A stretch of 64,000 nucleotides of DNA. Source: Mesorhizobium sp. M1B.F.Ca.ET.045.04.1.1 (GTDB lineage Bacteria; Pseudomonadota; Alphaproteobacteria; Rhizobiales; Rhizobiaceae). Of this stretch, positions 7,976-17,391 are shown piece by piece. The notes beneath the pieces are model-generated. The model was not told where the DNA came from. It did no database searches and saw only the letters and a program-made list of their open reading frames with translations. Location: NCBI RefSeq assembly GCF_003952465.1, contig NZ_CP034448.1, positions 992,001-1,056,000 of the forward strand, written 5' to 3'. The position numbers and the translations under genes were made by a program. Within the stretch, counting starts at the first letter, position 1, and every line of letters starts with the position of its first letter.

Positions 7976-8118
7976 GTGGGAAGGAGACCGAGTGGATCCT
8001 GGTCGTCCTTTCGGACAGGCCGTGGCATGGCCCGGTCCCTTCCCACCGGTGAACCATCAACCTGAACAGTTGCACGGGGCTGTTCCAAGCAGACCCCGCA
8101 CCACAGGAAGAGGCGTGG
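7976..8118 (+). ncRNA. Predicted IS110 bridge RNA (target- and donor-binding loops)
   Basis: A long stem pairs 7976-7990 with 8033-8046 and contains an inner hairpin GTCC/GGAC (8005-8008 with 8013-8016). The internal loop holds GTGGATCC (7992-7999), whose last six bases fit the left target GAATCC with one G-T wobble, and GTGGCATGG (8022-8030), which pairs with the right target CCATGCCGT if two wobbles are allowed. A second loop carries ACAGTTGC (8066-8073), identical to the element's right end (9050-9057), and CACAGG (8102-8107), complementary to CCTGTG at the left end (7946-7951). This is the target-loop then donor-loop order of known IS110 bridge RNAs. Exact ends are approximate. Confidence 0.7.
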
Positions 8119-8120
8119 AC

Positions 8121-9047
8121 ATGATAATGCAGAACTATGTCGGCTGCGACATCTCAAAGCAGTGGCTGGACTTTTTTGATGAGGCAAGCGGCCGTTTCCG
8201 GCGCATCGACAATCAGGCCGACGCGATCGCGGCCTATGTGGCGGGCCTTGATCCCAGTCGGGACTTTGTCGTCATGGAGGCGACGGGGGTGCATGACCGG
8301 CTGCTGCGCCATGCGCTGGCCAAGGCCGGCGTGCCGTTCTCGCGGCACAACCCGGCCCATACCCACCACTATGCCAAGTCGACGAGACGGCGCGCCAAGA
8401 CCGATCCTCTCGATGCCAGGATGCTGAGCGACTACGGCCGTCGCTATCACCCTGAGGCCGAGCCGGCGCCGAGCGAAGAAGTCGAGCGGCTTCAATCGCT
8501 TGCCGGCCACCGCGATCACCTGGTCAATATGCGGGCAACGGCGAAGAAGCACCTCGCCGAGGCCTTCAATGAGATCGTCATTGCCGATCTGGAAGAAACG
8601 ATCGCTCACTTCGACACGCGCATCAAGGCGCTCGAGAGCCTGATTGCCGAAGTCATTCGTCAAAACCAGGGCACCGCTCGCGACCATGCGCTGATGGTCT
8701 CCGTGCCCGGTGTCTCCAAGGTCGGCGCGCTCTCGCTGCTGGCGCTCCTGCCCGAGCTCGGCCAGCGCTCACCCAAGGCGATCGCCGCGCTCGTCGGCCT
8801 TGCCCCGTTCGACAACAAGAGCGGCAAGCTCACACGCAGGAGCCAGATCCAGGGCGGGCGATCACGCGTGCGCCGCGCCCTCTACATGGCAGCCCTCACA
8901 GCCATCAGAACCTGTGACCGGTTCAAGTCCTTCTATACCGCACTTGCCGCCCGATCAGGCTCCAAGAAACTTGCTATCATCGCCGTAGCAAGGAAGCTCC
9001 TGGTCGTCCTCAACGCCATCATCCGCGACAAAACCGCATTCGCATGA
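8121..9047 (+). CDS. IS110-family transposase (DEDD RuvC-like / Tnp20 recombinase)
   Basis: A 308-residue recombinase. The N-terminal RuvC-like domain has the DEDD acidic residues in YVGCDISK, VVMEATGVHD and KTDPLDARML. The C-terminal Tnp20 domain has SVPGVSKVGALSLLALLPE, IAALVGLAPFDNKSGK and RRALYMAAL, including the conserved serine region. ATG 8121 has AGGAAGAGG 8 bases upstream. IS110 recombinases excise and insert DNA guided by the element's own bridge RNA. Length and motifs look complete, so the element may be active. Confidence 0.93.
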   Translation: MIMQNYVGCDISKQWLDFFDEASGRFRRIDNQADAIAAYVAGLDPSRDFVVMEATGVHDRLLRHALAKAGVPFSRHNPAHTHHYAKSTRRRAKTDPLDARMLSDYGRRYHPEAEPAPSEEVERLQSLAGHRDHLVNMRATAKKHLAEAFNEIVIADLEETIAHFDTRIKALESLIAEVIRQNQGTARDHALMVSVPGVSKVGALSLLALLPELGQRSPKAIAALVGLAPFDNKSGKLTRRSQIQGGRSRVRRALYMAALTAIRTCDRFKSFYTALAARSGSKKLAIIAVARKLLVVLNAIIRDKTAFA

Positions 9048-9058
9048 ACACAGTTGCC

Positions 9059-9183
9059 ATGCCGTTACCTTAGCCAAGGAGCGCAACGGAGCAAAATTCT
9101 GCACCGTGGCGGCGCTTCCAAGTCACGGCATGGATTCTATGGTCTGCGCCGCGTCGCTTCGCTTGCTCCGCCATAGAATGACG
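9059..9183. repeat. Palindromic repeat, family C copy 2, right part
   Basis: Continuation of the repeat interrupted by the IS110 element. It contains GTCACGGCATGGATTC and the right hairpin TTCTATGG paired with CCATAGAA, ending in ATGACG. Nothing coding is seen between it and the AraC gene stop at 9319. Confidence 0.85.
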
Positions 9184-9318
9184 AAGCGAAAGGCATTTCG
9201 GCCGATCTCCAAGGCATTGCCACCTGCCTGCGCCGAGGAACCCGAGCAATTCCAGGAGAGAGGTGCGCAGCGGGCGCGTCGGCAGGGAGACTCCTGCCGG
9301 CGACGACTGTTGGCCATT

Positions 9319-10188
9319 TTACCGCGCGGCTCCCGCCCTGCGGAAATCGGAGGGCGACATGCCGGCGAGCTTGCGAAAGGACTTGTTGAAGGCGCTGAGC
9401 GAGCCGAAGCCCGAATCCATCGCGACCTTCAGCACATTGGCGCCCTCATGCATCAGCAGCGCCTGCGCATAGCTCAGCCGCAACAGGTTCACATATTCGT
9501 TGAGCGTCATGCCGGTCGATTTCTTGAACAGGCTCATGGCGTATTTGGGATGGATGTCGGCGGCTGAAGCGATGTTCACGCAGTCGATGTCGTAGAGGAA
9601 ATTCTCGGCGATGAAATCGCACATGCGCCCGACATTGCGCGAGGATTGCTGGTCGAAGGCGCTGCCAGCCCCGTGTCCGGAGGCGGTTCCCGGCACCAGC
9701 CGGTACGGGTCGAACCGCACCCGCTCGAGCCGCAAGAGCAGCTCGTTCACGGCGTGTTCGGCCTTGGCCGGATCGCCGGAGCGCGCATAGTCGTTCCAGC
9801 GTTTGAAATTGTCGTCGTCGGATTGGTCGGTCGCATTCGTCACCAGCGTCGCGCCGGTCATCAGCCGGTGGCGGACATCGGCCGGCAAATGCAGCCGGAA
9901 GAAATGCACCAGCGGCAGATGCGCGCCGGCATAGATGGCGTCGCCGCTCAGATCGTCCATCTGGTGCGGCAGCCCGCCCCAGAACAGGCACATCTCTCCG
10001 GCTGATAGCGCGATTTCATGCTCGGCCATGCGATAATGTACGCTGCCGCGTACGATGAAATTGACCTCGACCTGGGCATGCCAGTGCGGCTTCAGCATCA
10101 CCAGCGGGTGATTGTGGAACATCTGGAGAGCCAGAGGCAGGCCTTCGACGCTGCTGGCGCCCGGCTGGTAGAACGGTCGCTCGGACAT
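9319..10188 (-). CDS. AraC-family transcriptional regulator
   Basis: A 289-residue regulator with an N-terminal cupin-like sensing domain (HWHAQVEVNFIVRG...MAEHEIALSAGEM, about 35-75) and a C-terminal double helix-turn-helix (about 190-285) ending in the AraC signature DSGFGSLSAFNKSFRKLAGMSPSDFR. It is divergent from the carbohydrate ABC transporter operon starting at 10295, and is probably its regulator. The ATG at 10188 is the family start (MSERPFYQPG); an in-frame extension to 10245 is not supported. The inducer is presumably the transported sugar or a derivative. Confidence 0.9.
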   Translation of the reverse strand: MSERPFYQPGASSVEGLPLALQMFHNHPLVMLKPHWHAQVEVNFIVRGSVHYRMAEHEIALSAGEMCLFWGGLPHQMDDLSGDAIYAGAHLPLVHFFRLHLPADVRHRLMTGATLVTNATDQSDDDNFKRWNDYARSGDPAKAEHAVNELLLRLERVRFDPYRLVPGTASGHGAGSAFDQQSSRNVGRMCDFIAENFLYDIDCVNIASAADIHPKYAMSLFKKSTGMTLNEYVNLLRLSYAQALLMHEGANVLKVAMDSGFGSLSAFNKSFRKLAGMSPSDFRRAGAAR

Positions 10189-10294
10189 CTTACTTTCCGC
10201 CAACTTCTTATTCCCTTTGTCGGGGACAAGCCTTCCGCGCCGCATAATCTAGCCATGCTCACGGTGAGAGAGCAAACGAAATGGGAGGATTTCA

Positions 10295-11563
10295 ATGCGC
10301 ACCACACTGACCTGCGCCACGTTGGCGCTCGGCCTCGGCTGCAGCCCCGCTTTGGCGCAATCCGGCGAACTCACGATCTGGAGCTGGAACATCGCCGCTT
10401 CGTCGCTGAAATCGACGGTCGAAGGCTTCAACAAGAAATACCCCGATATCAAGGTCACCGTTCAGGACCTCGGCAACCAGCCAACCTATGACAAGTCGAT
10501 CGCCGGCTGCGCCGCCGGCGGCGTCGGCCTGCCCGACATCGTCTCGATCGAGAACGGCGAGGCCGAGAACTACTGGAGCCAGTTCCCCGACTGCTTCGTC
10601 GACCTGCACACGCTGGGCTACACGGCGGAAGACCAGAAGAAATTCCCCGACTTCAAGCGCACCGAGCTCGAGGTCGGCGACAAGGCCTATGCCATGCCCT
10701 GGGATTCCGGCCCGGTAGCCGTCTTCTACCGCCGCGACTTCTACGAGAAGGCCGGTGTCGACCCGGCATCGATCAAGACCTGGGACGATTTCATCGCCGC
10801 CGGCAAGAAGATCCAGGCCGCCAATCCCGGCGTCACCATGACCAACGCGGATTTCAACGGCGACACCGAATTCTTCCGCATGATCTCCAACGAGCAGGGC
10901 TGCGCCTATTTCGCCGAGGACGGCCAGTCGATCACGGTCAACCAGCCGAAATGCGTCGACGCCATGACCAAGGTGAAGGAGATGAAGGACGCCGGCATCG
11001 TCTCCTCGGCCGACTGGTCGACCAAGATCACCAACAACACCGCCGGCACCGTCGCCACCCAGGTCTATGGCGGCTGGTATGAAGGCACGATCCGCACCGA
11101 ATCGCCGAAGGAAAACGGCAAGTGGGGCGTCTATCTGATGCCGAGCCTGACCGCCGACGGCCCGCGCGCCGCCAATCTCGGCGGCTCCTCCTTGGCCATC
11201 ACCTCGGCCTCGAAGAACAAGGAAGCCGCCTACGCGTATCTCAAATACACGCTGGAGACGAATGAAGGCCAGATCACCATGCTGAAGGATTTCGGCCTGG
11301 TGCCCTCGCTGATCTCGGCGCTCGACGATCCCTATGTCGCGCAGGGCCAGCCCTACTGGGGCGACCAGGCCGTTTGGAAAGACATTCTCGCCACGCTGCC
11401 AAAGGTCGTGCCGAGCCGCGGCACGCAGTTCCAGAGCGACGCCGAGATCATCCTGCGCGCCGTGCAGACGAAGTACCTGGCCGGCGGCTACGCGGATGCC
11501 AAGGCAGCGCTCGACGACGCCGCCAGCCAGATAGCCTCGGCGACGGGTTTGCCGGTCAAGTAG
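10295..11563 (+). CDS. Carbohydrate ABC transporter, substrate-binding protein
   Basis: A 422-residue periplasmic binding protein with a cleavable signal peptide (LGLGCSPALAQ). The mature part begins GELTIWSWNIAASSLKSTVEGFNKKYPDIKV style, typical of extracellular binding protein family 1 (CUT1 sugar importers), with WDDFIAAGKKIQ and the late NKEAAYAYLKYTLET helix. It heads an operon with two permeases, an ATPase and a dehydrogenase/reductase fusion. The sugar is unknown; the downstream oxidoreductase suggests a polyol, inositol-like or modified sugar. Confidence 0.9.
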   Translation: MRTTLTCATLALGLGCSPALAQSGELTIWSWNIAASSLKSTVEGFNKKYPDIKVTVQDLGNQPTYDKSIAGCAAGGVGLPDIVSIENGEAENYWSQFPDCFVDLHTLGYTAEDQKKFPDFKRTELEVGDKAYAMPWDSGPVAVFYRRDFYEKAGVDPASIKTWDDFIAAGKKIQAANPGVTMTNADFNGDTEFFRMISNEQGCAYFAEDGQSITVNQPKCVDAMTKVKEMKDAGIVSSADWSTKITNNTAGTVATQVYGGWYEGTIRTESPKENGKWGVYLMPSLTADGPRAANLGGSSLAITSASKNKEAAYAYLKYTLETNEGQITMLKDFGLVPSLISALDDPYVAQGQPYWGDQAVWKDILATLPKVVPSRGTQFQSDAEIILRAVQTKYLAGGYADAKAALDDAASQIASATGLPVK

Positions 11564-11567
11564 CGCC

Positions 11568-11719
11568 GCCTCCCCTTCTCCCCTTGTGGGAGAAGGTGGA
11601 TTGGCGCGCAGCGCCAAGACGGATGAGGGGTGTTGGACGGATTGCCGTCGTTGCCAAGCTGGAACACCCCTCATCCGGCCGCTTCGCGGCCACCTTCTCC
11701 CACAGGGGGAGAAGGGAAA
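11568..11719. repeat. Palindromic intergenic repeat, family A-prime (copy 1)
   Basis: Two inverted arms: CTCCCCTTGTGGGAGAAGG on the left and CCTTCTCCCACAGGGGGAG on the right, with inner arms GATGAGGGGTGTT and AACACCCCTCATCC. It lies inside the ABC operon, between the binding-protein gene and the first permease, where it could form a strong RNA hairpin that limits permease expression relative to binding protein. A diverged copy is at 53924-54066. Confidence 0.75.
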
Positions 11720-11745
11720 GACAGACGAAAGGAGGAGGAAACACG

Positions 11746-12606
11746 ATGCGCTACCGCAACGCCACCGCGTATCGCTTCCTCACGCCCTATCTGCTGATCT
11801 TCGCCATCTTCTGGATCTGGCCGATCATCAGCTCGTTCCTGATCTCCTTCCAGGCGACCCGCACCGTGCCGTGGCGCTTCGCGCCGACCTTCAACTGGGG
11901 CCGCCTGATCGGCGACCCCGCCTTCTTCAACGCGCTGAAGAACACCCTGCTGATCCTGGTCATCCAGGTGCCGGTGATGATCTCGCTGGCGATCGTGATG
12001 GCGGTGCTTTTGAATTCGCCGCTGCTCAAGGCGCGCGGCCTCTACCGCTTCGCTTTCTTCGCCCCGGTCGTGGTCGGCGAGGTGGCCTATTCGGCGGTGT
12101 TCCGGCTGATGTTCAGCCTCGATTTCGGCATCGTCAACAAGCTCTTGAACAGCGTCGGCCTGCCCAAGGTGGACTGGTTCTCCAACGTCACGCCGGCGAT
12201 GGCGCTGATCATGATCGCGGTGACCTGGCGCTGGGCCGGCTACAACGCCATCATCATCCTTGCCGGCCTGCAGTCCATCCCGGAGGACGTCTATGAGGCG
12301 GCGACGCTCGACCGCGTCAGCAAGGTCAAGCAGTTCTTCCACATCACCCTGCCCCTCTTGAAGCCCGTCATCGTTTTCTGCGCAGTGCTGTCGATCATCG
12401 GCACGATGCAGCTCTTCACCGAACCTTTTCTCATCACCGAACGCGGCGGGCCGGGCGGCGGCACGGAAACGCTTGGCCTGCTGCTTTACCGCCAGGGCTT
12501 CCGCTCGCTCAACTTCGGCTATGCCTCGGCCATCGCCTACACCATGGCGGGGCTGGCGATCGCGATCACTTTGGTGCAGCTCTGGCTGACGAGAGAGCCG
12601 AAATGA
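11746..12606 (+). CDS. Carbohydrate ABC transporter, permease subunit 1 (MalF/UgpA type)
   Basis: A 286-residue inner-membrane permease with six predicted helices. The EAA loop, which docks onto the ATPase, reads DVYEAATLDRVSKVKQFFHITLPLL. The ATG at 11746 has a strong GGAGGAGG Shine-Dalgarno sequence 7 bases upstream, and the reading frame before it is the repeat. Its stop overlaps the next permease start (ATGA). Pairs with the following permease to form the channel. Confidence 0.92.
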   Translation: MRYRNATAYRFLTPYLLIFAIFWIWPIISSFLISFQATRTVPWRFAPTFNWGRLIGDPAFFNALKNTLLILVIQVPVMISLAIVMAVLLNSPLLKARGLYRFAFFAPVVVGEVAYSAVFRLMFSLDFGIVNKLLNSVGLPKVDWFSNVTPAMALIMIAVTWRWAGYNAIIILAGLQSIPEDVYEAATLDRVSKVKQFFHITLPLLKPVIVFCAVLSIIGTMQLFTEPFLITERGGPGGGTETLGLLLYRQGFRSLNFGYASAIAYTMAGLAIAITLVQLWLTREPK

Positions 12607-13439
12607 CCTCGCGCTCTCAAAGACGGCTCGGCCGCAGCATCCTTCTACATCTCGTCCTGACGCCGCTGGCGCTGGTCTGGCTGTTTCCGTTGTGGATGAT
12701 GGTGGTGTTCTCCACCATGCCCGACTACGGCATCTTCAGCCCCAGCATCGAGCTGCTGCCGCATGACAATTTCCTCGACAATGTCAACAATCTGCAGCGC
12801 GACACCAATTTCATCGGCGCCATCGGCATCTCCGTTTCGGTGGCGGTGACCTACACCTTCCTGTCGGTGCTACTCACCTCGATGGCCGGCTGGGCGCTGG
12901 CGCGCTACGAGTTCGCCGGCAAGGGCATGGTGGTGGCGATCATCCTCGGCACCATCACGCTTCCCTACGCGGTGGTGCTGATCCCGCAATTCATCATGGT
13001 GGCGCGCGACTTCCAGCTCGCCAACACCTGGATCGCGCTGATCGTCCCGCCGCTGTTCAATTCGCTGGGCGTGCTCTTCATGCGCCAGGCTTTTTCGATG
13101 ATGCCGGCCGAGCTGTTCGATGCGGCGCGCGTGGAAGGCGTGAAGGAGTGGCGCATCTTCCTCTTCGTCGCGCTGCCGCTGGCGCGGCCGATGCTGGCGG
13201 CATTGGCCATCATCCTCTTCCTCGCCTCGTGGAACAATTATCTGTGGCCGCTGCTGATCAACAGCCAGCCCGGCGCGATGACGGCGCCGGTGGCGCTCGG
13301 CACGCTGATCGGCCTCACCAAGGTCTCCTGGGGCGGCCTGATGGCCGGCGCGGTGATGCTGACGGTGCCGATGCTCATCGTCTTCGTACTGCTGCAGCGT
13401 CATTTCATCGCCGGCATCGCCGCCGGCGCGGTCAAGTAG
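12603..13439 (+). CDS. Carbohydrate ABC transporter, permease subunit 2 (MalG/UgpE type)
   Basis: A 278-residue permease with six helices. The EAA loop reads ELFDAARVEGVKEWRIFLFVALPLARP and the helix-5 region ILFLASWNNYLWPLL is typical of the MalG side of CUT1 importers. ATG overlaps the stop of the first permease by four bases. Translational coupling with permease 1 is expected. Confidence 0.92.
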   Translation: MTSRSQRRLGRSILLHLVLTPLALVWLFPLWMMVVFSTMPDYGIFSPSIELLPHDNFLDNVNNLQRDTNFIGAIGISVSVAVTYTFLSVLLTSMAGWALARYEFAGKGMVVAIILGTITLPYAVVLIPQFIMVARDFQLANTWIALIVPPLFNSLGVLFMRQAFSMMPAELFDAARVEGVKEWRIFLFVALPLARPMLAALAIILFLASWNNYLWPLLINSQPGAMTAPVALGTLIGLTKVSWGGLMAGAVMLTVPMLIVFVLLQRHFIAGIAAGAVK

Positions 13440-13451
13440 GATAGGAGCGAA

Positions 13452-14537
<1,086 letters not shown>

Positions 14538-14592
14538 CCCAGTTTCTTTGCCGGCATGCCAGGCGTGGCGGCGATCGCATGGAGAATTCGAC

Positions 14593-16623
14593 ATGACATC
14601 TAAGCAAAAAATTCGCTGGGGCATTCTCGGACCCGGCAGCATCGCAAAATCCTTTGCCGGCGGCGTGGCGCAATCGCGCAATGGCGAATTGGTCGCGCTC
14701 GGCGCCCGCAACCCCGGCAAGCCGGGCCTTGCCGAAACCTTTCCGGGCGCGCGCATTCTCGACGGCTACGACGCGCTGCTTGCCGACGACGGCGTCGACG
14801 CCGTCTACATCTCGATACCGCATCCCGGCCATGCCGAATGGGCGATCAAGGCGGCCGAGGCCGGCAAGCATGTCTTATGCGAAAAGCCGCTGGCGCTGAC
14901 CGCTTTCGAGGCCGACGCGATGATGCACGCGGCGCGCAGGGCCGGCACTTTTCTGGGCGAAGCCTTCATGTATCGGCTGCACCCGCAGACCCTGCAGCTG
15001 GTCGAGCTGATCAAATCGGGCGTGATCGGCGAGGTGCGCATGATCAAGTCGAGCTTCGGCTTCGCCATGCCGGGTTTCATGCCCGAGCACCGACTCTATG
15101 CCAATGAGCTGGCCGGCGGCGGCATCCTCGACGTCGGCGGCTATCCGGTCTCGATGGCGCGGCTGATTGCCGGCGCGGCGGCAGGCCAGCCCTTCCTCGA
15201 GCCGGACAAGGTGGCGGGCGCGGCTCATCTCGGCCAGTCCGGCGTCGACGAATGGGCTTCCGCTTTGCTCCATTTCCCCGGCGGCATCGTCGCCGAGGTT
15301 TCCTGCAGCATCTCGCTCAACCAGGACAACGTGCTGCGCATATTCGGCACCAAGGGCCATATCGAGGTGCCCGACTTCTGGTTCGCCGGTGGCAACCGCG
15401 ATGTCGGACCGGGCCGGATCGACGTGATCCGGTCCGGCGGCACGCGCGAGACGATCAGCGTCAACGAAACCCGCCACCTCTATTCCTTCGAGGTCGATGC
15501 GGCGGGCGAGGCGATCCTTGCCGGCCGGCAGGAATTCGCCTGGCCGGGCATGGGCTGGGCCGACAGCCTCCATAATTTGCGTGTTCTCGACAAATGGCGC
15601 ACGGCGGTCGGGCTGGAATACGAGATCGAGAAGCCGGCCAAGCGTGTCAACACCATCTCCGGACGGCCGCTGCGCACCGGCGGCACCGCCATCGGCAAGC
15701 GCGCCATTCCGGGCCTGCCGCGCCAGGCCTCGCGGCTGGCGCTCGGCTTCGAGGATTTCCGAACCTTCTCGTCAGGCTCGATCCTGCTCGACGCCTTCTT
15801 CGAGGCGGGCGGCAATCTGTTCGACACCGGCTTTGTCTATGGCGCCGGCTACACCGAAACGCTGCTCGGCCAATGGCTGAAGAATCGCGGCGTGCGCGAG
15901 CAGTCGGTCATCATCGCCAAGGGCGCGCATTCGCCGCTCTGCTATCCCGATGTGATCGGCAAGCAGCTCGCCCAGTCGCTCGACCGGCTGCAGACCGACC
16001 ATGTCGACATCTATTTCATGCATCGCGACAATCCGGACGTGCCGGTCGGCGAGTTCGTCGATGCCATGGACCGGGAGGCGAAGGCCGGCCGCATCCGCGG
16101 CCTGTTCGGCGGCTCCAACTGGACGATGGAGCGGATGGATGAAGCGATCGCCTATGCCGAACGCGCCGGCAAGCAGAAGCCCGGCGCGCTGTCGAACAAT
16201 TTCTCGCTGGCCGAGATGCTGGAGCCGATCTGGGCCGGCTGCATAACCTCCTCCACCGACGCCTGGAAGGCCTGGCTGGCAGCGCGGCAGATGCCGAATT
16301 TCGCCTGGTCGAGCCAGGGCCGCGGCTTCTTCACCGACCGCGCCGGGCGCGACCGGCAAGACAATGAGGAGCTGGTGCGGGTCTGGTATTCGGAGAAGAA
16401 TTTCGGCCGCCGCGACCGGGCGATCGAGCTCGCCAACCGGCTGGGCAAGAGCCCGATCCATGTCGCGCTGGCCTACGTGCTGGCGCAGCCCTTCCCCTCG
16501 GTGCCGCTGATCGGCCCGCGCACGCTTGACGAGCTGGAGGACAGTCTCAAGGCGCTGGATATCGCGCTGACGGCTGAGGATCTGGCGTGGCTGGATGATG
16601 GGCCGGAGAGGCGGCGAGCTTAG
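14593..16623 (+). CDS. Two-domain fusion: Gfo/Idh/MocA oxidoreductase + aldo/keto reductase
   Basis: A 676-residue protein. Residues 1-345 form a Gfo/Idh/MocA dehydrogenase: Rossmann start WGILGPGSIAKSFAGG, catalytic-type EKP with K98, and the GFO C-terminal domain (GGGILDVGGYPVSMARL). Residues 379-676 form an aldo/keto reductase barrel with an intact tetrad: D411 and Y416 (FDTGFVYG), K443 (IIAKGAH), H477 (YFMHRDN), and a C-terminal SVPLIGPRTLDEL cofactor motif. A 30-residue linker joins them. Both halves use NAD(P). The gene ends the ABC operon, so it probably interconverts oxidation states of the imported sugar or polyol, perhaps recycling cofactor internally. ATG 14593 has GGAG 10 bases upstream. 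Confidence 0.85.
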   Translation: MTSKQKIRWGILGPGSIAKSFAGGVAQSRNGELVALGARNPGKPGLAETFPGARILDGYDALLADDGVDAVYISIPHPGHAEWAIKAAEAGKHVLCEKPLALTAFEADAMMHAARRAGTFLGEAFMYRLHPQTLQLVELIKSGVIGEVRMIKSSFGFAMPGFMPEHRLYANELAGGGILDVGGYPVSMARLIAGAAAGQPFLEPDKVAGAAHLGQSGVDEWASALLHFPGGIVAEVSCSISLNQDNVLRIFGTKGHIEVPDFWFAGGNRDVGPGRIDVIRSGGTRETISVNETRHLYSFEVDAAGEAILAGRQEFAWPGMGWADSLHNLRVLDKWRTAVGLEYEIEKPAKRVNTISGRPLRTGGTAIGKRAIPGLPRQASRLALGFEDFRTFSSGSILLDAFFEAGGNLFDTGFVYGAGYTETLLGQWLKNRGVREQSVIIAKGAHSPLCYPDVIGKQLAQSLDRLQTDHVDIYFMHRDNPDVPVGEFVDAMDREAKAGRIRGLFGGSNWTMERMDEAIAYAERAGKQKPGALSNNFSLAEMLEPIWAGCITSSTDAWKAWLAARQMPNFAWSSQGRGFFTDRAGRDRQDNEELVRVWYSEKNFGRRDRAIELANRLGKSPIHVALAYVLAQPFPSVPLIGPRTLDELEDSLKALDIALTAEDLAWLDDGPERRRA

Positions 16624-16648
16624 ATCATCCAGCGTCGCGTTCCTTCGC

Positions 16649-16803
16649 GCCCCCCTCTGCCCTGCCGGGCATCTCCCCCTCAAGGGGGGAGATCAGATGT
16701 CACGCGGGCTTTCGCCAATCTCCAATGGTGCAAGACGGAGTGAGGCGCCGAAGCTGCCAATCTCCCCCCTTGAGGGGGAGATGTCCGGCAGGACAGAGGG
16801 GGG
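16649..16803. repeat. Palindromic intergenic repeat, family A (copy 1)
   Basis: Left arm CCCCCCTCTGCCCTGCCGGG with CATCTCCCCCTCAAGGGGGG; right arm is its inverted copy ending GGACAGAGGGGGG. The centre holds the stretch TTTCGCCAATCTCC seen in other copies. It lies between convergent genes and could act as a bidirectional transcription stop. Other copies: 25312-25464, 30183-30337, a rearranged one at 49639-49796. Confidence 0.8.
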
Positions 16804-16841
16804 TGCCTCGCGCCGACGTCTCGAAATGATCGACCCTCACC

Positions 16842-17270
16842 CTACCGATCCACCCGCGTCGACAAGATAATCGACGACGACGTCCGCTCCACGCCATCCA
16901 TCGCCCCGATCCGGTCGAGCAGCGCGTCGAGATCCCTGATCGACGGCGCGTCGACGATGACGATCATGTCGAAATTGCCGCTCACCGAATGCAGCGTCCT
17001 GACCGGAGGCAGCGCCTCGAGGCTGCGCACCACCTTGTCGGCGAGCTTGGGCGTGACGGTGAGCAGCACATGCGCCTTGACCAGCCCCTGCTCATAGTCG
17101 GGTGACAGCCGCACACCGTAGCCGGTGATGATGCCGCGCAGTTCCAGCCGCTCGATGCGGCTTTGCACCGTCGTGCGCGACACGCCCAGCTTTCGCGCCA
17201 GCTCCGCGGTCGAGGCACGCGCGTTGGCGCGCAGCAGGGAAAGCAGCGCTTGTTCGGCTTCCGTGAGCAT
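16842..17270 (-). CDS. Lrp/AsnC-family transcriptional regulator
   Basis: A 142-residue Lrp-type regulator: N-terminal helix-turn-helix (AELARKLGVSRTTVQSRIERLE, about residues 20-41 in total) and a C-terminal RAM/ACT-like amino-acid-sensing domain (about 65-140). ATG 17270 has AAAGG 10-14 bases upstream; the TTG at 17291 has no ribosome-binding site. It is divergent from the lysine/saccharopine dehydrogenase-like gene across 121 bp. Lrp-family proteins often control a neighbouring amino-acid catabolic gene in response to the amino acid, so control of 17392-18495 is the natural inference. Confidence 0.88.
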   Translation of the reverse strand: MLTEAEQALLSLLRANARASTAELARKLGVSRTTVQSRIERLELRGIITGYGVRLSPDYEQGLVKAHVLLTVTPKLADKVVRSLEALPPVRTLHSVSGNFDMIVIVDAPSIRDLDALLDRIGAMDGVERTSSSIILSTRVDR

Positions 17271-17391
17271 TTCGACGAAACCTTTCGGCAAATCGCTTAA
17301 AGTTGAGTTTCACTTTGCCAGATTCCACGCTTCCTTTCGACAGGCAAGCTGCGATGATTCCCTCCAACTCGAATTGGCAGGGGTATTGATC

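Larger units (their letters stand above)
7948..9058 (+). mobile_element. IS110-group insertion sequence, about 1.11 kb
   Basis: The element carries a 173-bp non-coding left end, one transposase gene and a right end of only about 11 bp after the stop codon; this layout is that of the IS110 group rather than IS1111. Its borders are fixed by comparison with uninterrupted family C repeats: target AGAATCC|ATGCCG is now split, with CC at both junctions (7946-7947 and 9057-9058). CC is therefore the likely recombination core, and no longer target duplication exists. Subterminal CTGTGT occurs at 7947-7952 and, inverted, at the right end. The element looks intact. Confidence 0.88.

Noticed and set aside
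7971..8120. N-terminal extension of the IS110 transposase to 7971
   Set aside because: The extra 50 residues match no IS110 transposase, and this DNA is the non-coding left end that folds as bridge RNA. ATG 8121 has a good ribosome-binding site.
10292..11674. A 460-codon minus-strand frame opposite the sugar-binding protein
   Set aside because: The plus-strand gene has a signal peptide and clear family motifs; the opposite frame has none.
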